Shown here piece by piece: positions 61,992 to 64,000 of a stretch of 64,000 bases of DNA. Under the pieces are notes generated by a model. The model saw only the letters and a list, made by a program, of their open reading frames with translations, ran no database searches and was not told where the DNA came from. The first letter of the stretch is position 1. Each line of letters begins with the position of its first letter. Source of the stretch: Arthrobacter sp. StoSoilB19 (GTDB lineage Bacteria > Actinomycetota > Actinomycetes > Actinomycetales > Micrococcaceae); assembly GCF_019977275.1 (NCBI RefSeq), contig NZ_AP024650.1, forward strand, positions 310,001 through 374,000. Reading direction: 5' to 3'. Made by a program: the position numbers and the translations under genes.

Positions 61992-63817
61992 TGAGCACGT
62001 TCCAGAACGCCGGCCCCGCGGACATCCCGGAGGAGGCGCGGGTCCTGGTTTCCGGCGGCGGCCCCAGCGGGCTGTTCCTGGCCCTGGACCTGGCATCCCG
62101 CGGGGTCCCCAGCACCGTCATCGATCCCCGGACCGCCGTGGACCCCACCCGGCCCCGGGCCAAGACCACCAATGCCCGCACCATGACGCACCTGCGCCGG
62201 CTGGGCCTTGCCGACGCGCTCCGGAAGGCTTCGCCGCTGCCGGTGGACTACGCCCGGGACGTCATCTTCTGCACCGCGCTCACCGGGCCTTCCGCACATG
62301 AACTCCGCCGGTTCCGGCACGCCTTCCAGCTGGTTCCCGGCACCTACGGGCCCCAGCCGGAGTGCGGCCAGCAGGTGCCGCAGCCGGTCCTCGAAGAGGT
62401 GCTCCGCGCGGCTGTCGCGGACAACCCGCTGGTCACGTTTGTGACCGGGTGGTCCGTCCAGGAGGTCCAGGAGGTTCAGGGGCCGGGCGCCCGCGGAGAC
62501 GAAGCCGGCAGCCATCACGCCGGACTTTCCCACGCCGCCGCTCCCGAAGATGCCGCTGATCCGGAAGGCGTGGCAGCCACGGCGCCGTACGCCGTCGTCA
62601 TCGCCGATGTTTCCGGTACCTGCCGCACCATCCGCGCGAACTACGTTATCGGCGCCGACGGCGGATCCTCTGCGGTGCGCCGCAGCCTGGGGATGCGCCT
62701 GGAGGGCGGCTCCGCAGCCCTGTCCAACATCAGCATCCTGTTCCGTTCACGGTCACTGGCCTCCGCCGTCTCGCTGGATCCTGCCGTGCAGTATTGGGTG
62801 GTGGGATCGGAGACCTCGGGAATGGTGGGGCCCATGGACCGCACCGACACCTGGTGGGCGATTGTCCAGGGCGTGGATCCGGCCGTGACCGTCACCGCCG
62901 CCGATGCTGCCGCGATGGTCCGGGCGCTGGTAGGCACTGAGGTGGACGTCGAAGTGGTGGCCACGGACCCCTGGACGGCCCGCATGCTGCTGGCCCCGGA
63001 GTACAGCCGCGGCAACATCTTCCTGGTGGGCGACGCCGCCCACCTCAACCCGCCATGGGGCGGCCACGGCTTCAACACCTGCATCGGCGACGCCGCCAAC
63101 CTGGCCTGGAAGCTCGCCGCCGCCGTCAACGGCTGGGCAGGCCCCGGCCTCCTGCCCAGCTACGGGGAAGAACGCCGGCCCGTGGCAGCCCGCACCATCC
63201 GCGACGCCGCGGAGAACGGCAAGGCCCTGGCGTACCATTTTGCGGATCCGCACCTGGCGCTTGCCGGGACCCGTGGTGACGCTGCGCGCCGGGCTGCCCA
63301 CGACGCGCTCGCCGTGAAGCAGAGCGAGTTCGACTCCCTGGGCCTGGTCCTGGGCTACTCGTACGCGGAGTCGGCCCTCGTGGTTCCCGACGGCCTGCCA
63401 GTCCCGGCCGAAGACCCCATCCGCTACGTACCTTCCGCCAGCCCGGGCGCCCTGCTGCCGCACGCATGGCTGGCGGACGGCACCTCCCTGTACAGCCATC
63501 TGGGCACCGGATTCACCTTGCTGGTGGACGCCGGCGCGGCAGGCGCGACCGCGGCTGAAGTCGCCCAGCCGGTGTTGGCGGCCGCCGCCCGAACGGGCGT
63601 TCCGGTGACCGTCGCAGTCGTCGGACCTTCCGACGACGGCAGGCCCCTTTCCCACGTGTGGGGCGCCAACGCCGTGCTGGTCCGCCCGGACCAGCACGTG
63701 GCCTGGCGCGGAAATTCCGCCCCCGCCGCGGGCGCAGCCCTATCCGTGGCGGCCGGATGGTCGCCCACTTCCCTTGAGAACACCAGGAGTAACCGTGTCG
63801 ACGCCGTCATTCCGTGA
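61991..63817 (+). CDS. FAD-dependent aromatic monooxygenase (MhpA/PheA type)
   Basis: A 608-residue flavin monooxygenase of the class A, PHBH-like type. VLVSGGGPSGLFLALDLASRG is the FAD Rossmann motif, and GDAAHLNPPWGGHGFN with Asp348 the second FAD motif. A C-terminal thioredoxin-like domain (about 470-608) is typical for phenol or 3-(3-hydroxyphenyl)propionate hydroxylases. It hydroxylates a phenolic ring using NAD(P)H and oxygen. The Gly/His-rich insertion near 155-190 is unusual. It overlaps the next gene by 23 bp. Confidence 0.9.
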   Translation: MSTFQNAGPADIPEEARVLVSGGGPSGLFLALDLASRGVPSTVIDPRTAVDPTRPRAKTTNARTMTHLRRLGLADALRKASPLPVDYARDVIFCTALTGPSAHELRRFRHAFQLVPGTYGPQPECGQQVPQPVLEEVLRAAVADNPLVTFVTGWSVQEVQEVQGPGARGDEAGSHHAGLSHAAAPEDAADPEGVAATAPYAVVIADVSGTCRTIRANYVIGADGGSSAVRRSLGMRLEGGSAALSNISILFRSRSLASAVSLDPAVQYWVVGSETSGMVGPMDRTDTWWAIVQGVDPAVTVTAADAAAMVRALVGTEVDVEVVATDPWTARMLLAPEYSRGNIFLVGDAAHLNPPWGGHGFNTCIGDAANLAWKLAAAVNGWAGPGLLPSYGEERRPVAARTIRDAAENGKALAYHFADPHLALAGTRGDAARRAAHDALAVKQSEFDSLGLVLGYSYAESALVVPDGLPVPAEDPIRYVPSASPGALLPHAWLADGTSLYSHLGTGFTLLVDAGAAGATAAEVAQPVLAAAARTGVPVTVAVVGPSDDGRPLSHVWGANAVLVRPDQHVAWRGNSAPAAGAALSVAAGWSPTSLENTRSNRVDAVIP

Positions 63818-64000
63818 TTACCTGTTTCCTCCGGACCACCCGCGCGTGGCGGACATCCGGGGCCTGAACGCCCGCGAGTACGCAGAAGCTGCCAAGACCG
63901 ACGCGTTCGCCGGGCCCATGATCGAAGGCTGGCAGAAGCTGTACCCGCAGCCCTTCACCGGCATCACCAGCGACGGCGTGCGCCGGGAAGGCCTGTACCC
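63795..64000 (+). CDS. DUF3500-like protein, N-terminal fragment (continues past the window)
   Basis: The first 68 codons of a gene cut by the window end. GTG 63795 has AGGAG five bases upstream, within the monooxygenase gene. The visible part includes FRDYLFPPDHPRVADIRGLN, then a helix, and PFTGITSDGVRREGLYP, which resembles the start of DUF3500 proteins. The family has no settled function. Position suggests it is part of the aromatic operon. Confidence 0.72.
   Translation, partial: MSTPSFRDYLFPPDHPRVADIRGLNAREYAEAAKTDAFAGPMIEGWQKLYPQPFTGITSDGVRREGLY

Overview
The window is GC-rich and almost completely coding. Genes are short-spaced, many are translationally coupled (ATGA or GTGA overlaps), GTG starts are common, and most codons end in C or G. 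Together with the gene content (ANTAR regulator, TipA-type MerR, PaaX, CouR/PhdR-type MarR, many sugar and aromatic catabolic operons), this points to a soil actinobacterium of the Micrococcaceae, most likely Arthrobacter or a close relative. That assignment is an inference; there is no rRNA or housekeeping marker here. No tRNA, rRNA or CRISPR array was seen.

Layout. 1-2.5 kb: end of a tetritol/tetrulose operon (SDR, DhaK-DhaL kinase, RpiB-type isomerase). 2.5-6.4 kb: TetR regulator divergent from an amino-acid/amine permease coupled to a YtcJ-like amidohydrolase, with a perfect 21-bp palindrome in the shared promoter region. 6.4-11.5 kb: single genes (SRPBCC, type-B carboxylesterase, GAF-ANTAR regulator, a metallothionein-like small protein, universal stress protein, nucleoside hydrolase). 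11.5-29.3 kb: a rhamnoside/plant-glycoside locus with a GH1 beta-glucosidase, a Dpp/Opp-type importer in which one permease is fused to one ATPase, two GH78 alpha-L-rhamnosidases, a GH43-like enzyme, an IclR regulator and two alpha/beta hydrolases, one of which has lost its nucleophile. The two divergent promoters of this locus share a 28-bp motif with 22 identical positions, a candidate IclR operator. None of the glycosidases has a signal peptide, so oligosaccharides are probably imported first and then cleaved in the cytosol. An unrelated exported intradiol dioxygenase and a hypothetical gene sit inside the locus.

29.3-37.5 kb: GntR-controlled sugar-acid operon (family-1 ABC importer, DgoD-type galactonate dehydratase, KDPGal-type aldolase, PfkB-type kinase, ManD-type mannonate dehydratase). 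37.6-42.3 kb: PaaX-type regulator divergent from an MHS transporter, a CocE-like hydrolase and a DUF3237 protein. 42.5-47.7 kb: two methyltransferases, a complete IS30-family transposase and three small orphan genes. The part from the IS to about 47.7 kb has visibly lower GC and looks like acquired DNA. 47.7-54.9 kb: a complete phenylpropanoid side-chain beta-oxidation cluster of the phd/cou type (MarR, SDR, amidohydrolase-type beta-ketoacyl-CoA hydrolase, acyl-CoA dehydrogenase, MaoC hydratase, MHS transporter, CoA ligase), with a MarR-type inverted repeat in the divergent promoter. 55-59.1 kb: a BASS transporter, then a molybdopterin oxidoreductase coupled to a small helical protein. 59.1-59.9 kb: TipA-type MerR regulator with a textbook 19-bp-spacer promoter. 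60.1-64 kb: alpha/beta hydrolase, FAH-family hydrolase, FAD aromatic monooxygenase and the start of a DUF3500-like gene, apparently a second aromatic-degradation operon.

The most unusual items are the molybdenum enzyme, whose four [4Fe-4S] ligand positions are Ser48, His51, Asp55 and Gly83 although the Mo-ligand Cys174 is kept, together with its helical partner. Others are the shared IclR-type motif, the permease-ATPase fusion, the serine-less alpha/beta hydrolase coupled to an intact one, and a ManD gene with mosaic codon usage.
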